This document shows positions 13,268-15,162 of a stretch of 15,162 bases of DNA, in pieces. Location of the stretch: NCBI GenBank assembly GCA_016210395.1, contig JACQUI010000072.1, forward strand, positions 1 to 15,162. The letters run 5' to 3'. The position numbers were made by a program, and so were the translations under genes. Source of the stretch: Chloroflexota bacterium. GTDB taxonomy: Bacteria; Chloroflexota; Dehalococcoidia; Lucifugimonadales; JACPCL1. The notes beneath the pieces were generated by a model. The model made no database searches and had not been told where the DNA came from. It saw nothing but the letters and a program-made list of their open reading frames with translations. How positions within the stretch are numbered: the first letter of the stretch is position 1; each line of letters opens with the position of its first letter.

Positions 13268-13296
13268 TTTCCATCGGCGCTCCGCTCCGCTATCAT
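13268..13296 (+). promoter_or_regulatory. Promoter of the thiamine-diphosphate enzyme gene
   Basis: TTTCCA (13268-13273), a 17-base spacer and TATCAT (13291-13296) make a plausible promoter, with a start near 13303. Its -35 box is only 8 bases from that of the divergent TrmB promoter, so binding at one could affect the other. Confidence 0.55.
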
Positions 13297-13350
13297 ACGT
13301 CCGACCCTTCGACCCAAACGCACCCCCTCAACAACATTAAGGAGCGTCAC

Positions 13351-14991
13351 ATGAACGTGTCTGAAGCCATCGCCCGTATCCTCAAGCAGGAAGGCATCGA
13401 GTGGGCCGCCTGCTTCCCCTCCAACCCCCTCATCGAGCCCCTGGCCAAGGAGGGCGTCCGCGTCATCTCCTTCCGCCACGAGCGCGGCGCGGGCATGGCC
13501 GCCGACGGCTACTCCCGCCTGAACGACCGCAAGAAGTTCGGCGTCTTCCTGGTGCAGAGCCAGGCCGGGTCGGAGAACGCCATGGGCGCCATCGCCCAGA
13601 TGTTCGCCGACAATATCCCCGTCCTGGTCATGCCCGGCGCGCCAGGGCTGGACCACATCAGCATCCGGCCCGAGTTCTGGCCCTCCCGCTCCTACGAGCG
13701 CTTCGCCAAGCAGACCGAGACCATCCTCAAGGCCGACCAGACCGCCGCCGTCATGCGCCGCGCCTTCCACGCCCTGCGCAACGGCCGTCCGGGGCCGGTC
13801 GTCGTGGACATCCCCGCCGACGTGGGCAACATGGATGTCCCCGAGGCCGCCCTGGCCTACAAGTCGCCCACGACCTTGCACCAGGTCCCGACCAAGGGCG
13901 ACATCCAGGACGCCGTGAAAGCGATGATCGCGGCCAAGCGGCCCGTCATCTGGGCGGGCATGGGCGTCCTGCTGGCCGGCGCTTCCAGGGAGCTGACCGA
14001 GCTTGCCGAGTTGCTGGAAGCCCCGGTCTTTACCTCCATGCCCGGCAAGTCCGCCATTGACGAGCGCCACCCGCTTGCCCTGGGCGCGGGCAGCGGCGCG
14101 ACCACCCTGGCCGCTGTCAACTGGCTCCGCGACTCCGATCTCCTTTTCGGCGCCGGCACCAGCCTTACACTGACGGGCTACGGCCAGCGCATCCCGCCAG
14201 GCAAGTTCATCATCCACAACACCCTCAGCCAGGAGGACATCAACAAGGACCAGTCCGTGGACATCGGACTGGCGGGCGACGCCCGGCTGACGCTTGCGGC
14301 GATGGTGGAGGAGGTCAAGGCGCAGCTTGGCCCCAACGGGCGCAAGGGCAAGACGACTGTCCCCGCCGAGGTCGCCAAGGTGAAGGCCCAGTGGTACGAG
14401 GAGTGGATGCCGGTCCTCACCGACGATACGGAGCCCATCAATCCCATGCGCGTCATCCACGAGATTGACCGCGCCCTGGACAAGAGCCGGAGCATCGTCA
14501 CACACGACGCCGGCGCGCCGCGGGACATGATGGTCCCCTTCTACACGGCGGGCGCGCCCCACAGCTATATCGGCTGGGGGAAGACCACCCACTTGGGCTA
14601 CGGCATCCCCCTCATGATCGGCGCGAAGATGGCCTTCCCCGACAAGTTCTGCCTCAACTTCATGGGCGACGGCGCTTTCGGCATGTCCGGCCTGGACATC
14701 GAGACATCCGTCCGCGCAGGCGTCCCCATCACCACCGTGGTGCTGAACAACGGCATCATGGCCACGTACCCCGGCGGCTTCCCCACCGCCAAGGCCAAAT
14801 TCGGCACCACGTTGATGACCGGCGACTACGCCAAGATCGCCGAGGGCCTGGGCGCGGTGGGCATCACCGTCACCCAGCCTTCCGAGGTGGCGGGGGCTAT
14901 TCGCAAGGCGCAGCAGCTTAACGCCAGCGGCAAGACGGTGTTGATTGACATTCACACCAACCTGGAAGCCCGCCGCTCCAACTTCCGGTAA
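13351..14991 (+). CDS. Thiamine-diphosphate-dependent enzyme (acetolactate synthase-like)
   Basis: The 546-residue protein has the three-domain layout of the decarboxylase/acetolactate synthase superfamily: Pyr domain (1-165), central domain (about 185-320) and PP domain (about 365-535). E44 in FRHERGAGMAADGYSR is the cofactor-activating Glu. The PP domain shows the Mg2+-diphosphate motif GDGAFGMSGLDIETSVRAG (GDG at 439-441) ending in NN at 466-467. Members cleave or transfer 2-keto acid carbons. The segments following GDG and NN lack signatures that would fix a substrate (acetolactate synthase, oxalyl-CoA decarboxylase, benzoylformate decarboxylase), so no specific reaction is assigned. AAGGAG lies 6 bases before the ATG, an ideal site. 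It is divergent from the TrmB operon and shares its promoter region. Confidence 0.9.
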   Translation: MNVSEAIARILKQEGIEWAACFPSNPLIEPLAKEGVRVISFRHERGAGMAADGYSRLNDRKKFGVFLVQSQAGSENAMGAIAQMFADNIPVLVMPGAPGLDHISIRPEFWPSRSYERFAKQTETILKADQTAAVMRRAFHALRNGRPGPVVVDIPADVGNMDVPEAALAYKSPTTLHQVPTKGDIQDAVKAMIAAKRPVIWAGMGVLLAGASRELTELAELLEAPVFTSMPGKSAIDERHPLALGAGSGATTLAAVNWLRDSDLLFGAGTSLTLTGYGQRIPPGKFIIHNTLSQEDINKDQSVDIGLAGDARLTLAAMVEEVKAQLGPNGRKGKTTVPAEVAKVKAQWYEEWMPVLTDDTEPINPMRVIHEIDRALDKSRSIVTHDAGAPRDMMVPFYTAGAPHSYIGWGKTTHLGYGIPLMIGAKMAFPDKFCLNFMGDGAFGMSGLDIETSVRAGVPITTVVLNNGIMATYPGGFPTAKAKFGTTLMTGDYAKIAEGLGAVGITVTQPSEVAGAIRKAQQLNASGKTVLIDIHTNLEARRSNFR

Positions 14992-15162
14992 AGAAGAAGT
15001 CAGTTATCAGAAGGGAAGGTTGGATGTGGGCAGTTAAAGGGAAAACGCCTCACCACCTTCCCTCACCACATTCCATCGGGCGGGTATACAGCCTAGCTTG
15101 CGGGAATGCATATCTGATGTTGATGGCGGATCACCCAGGGTTTTCGAAGCACCCTCTGGGGG
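14992..15162. other. Downstream flank of the thiamine-diphosphate enzyme gene
   Basis: No gene start is visible. GGGAAGGT (15013-15020) and a later ACCTTCCC could pair across a loop of about 35 bases, too loose to call a terminator. Confidence 0.35.

Noticed and set aside
13210..14955. A 581-codon open frame antisense to the thiamine-diphosphate enzyme gene
   Set aside because: It is Gly/His/Asp-rich with no recognisable domain, and it mirrors a well-conserved enzyme gene with an ideal ribosome site. Long antisense frames are expected in GC-rich genes.
15013..15060. GGGAAGGT...ACCTTCCC as a terminator after the last gene
   Set aside because: The loop is too long, the stem is only 8 bp, and no T run follows.
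1..15162. CRISPR array, tRNA or rRNA genes
   Set aside because: No regularly spaced direct repeats, no GGTTCGA-type T-loop with acceptor stem, and no rRNA-like sequence were seen on reading both strands; a covariance-model scan would be decisive.

Overview
The window is GC-rich bacterial chromosome. It carries an infC-rpmI-rplT ribosomal/translation operon, several housekeeping genes and a thin layer of accessory or decayed DNA. Gene content and protein style (divergent RpoD-like sigma factor, Uma2 protein, TrmB regulator, TPP-dependent enzyme, many unrecognised small proteins) suggest a Chloroflexota-type organism, perhaps Dehalococcoidia-like. That assignment is an inference; no rRNA or tRNA gene is present to support it.

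Layout, left to right. The 3' end of a ClpC/ClpB-type AAA+ unfoldase (+) converges on an RpoD/SigA-like sigma factor (-), with a short hairpin between them. The sigma factor has a good promoter and is divergent from a small retropepsin-like protease (+). Next come about 390 bases of decayed coding sequence ending in a perfect 21-bp palindrome, then an unrecognised two-helix membrane protein (-), MoeA for molybdenum cofactor synthesis (+), and an unrecognised 155-residue protein (+) ended by a strong bidirectional terminator. The IF3-L35-L20 operon (-) is divergent from a CorA-type metal ion transporter (+). A repeat-rich gap precedes an AcuC-like deacetylase (+), followed by a frameshifted transposase relic (-) and a Uma2-family protein (+) with its own promoter, operator-like repeat and terminator.

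The right end holds the most coherent accessory unit. A four-gene leftward operon encodes a TrmB-type regulator with a C-x3-C-x3-C-x2-C cluster, a three-helix membrane protein, an exported cupredoxin and a 19-residue Cys-rich peptide with a consensus ribosome binding site. It starts from a TTGACA-17-TATAGT promoter whose -10 box overlaps an 8-bp inverted repeat, and it is divergent from a thiamine-diphosphate enzyme. I infer a metal- or redox-responsive periplasmic copper protein system.

Two core genes look unusual. The sigma factor has a duplicated piece of region 2.2, lacks most of the region 3.2 finger and is altered where extended -10 DNA is read. infC seems to start at AUA behind a G-rich Shine-Dalgarno sequence, overlapped by a nine-codon upstream ORF.
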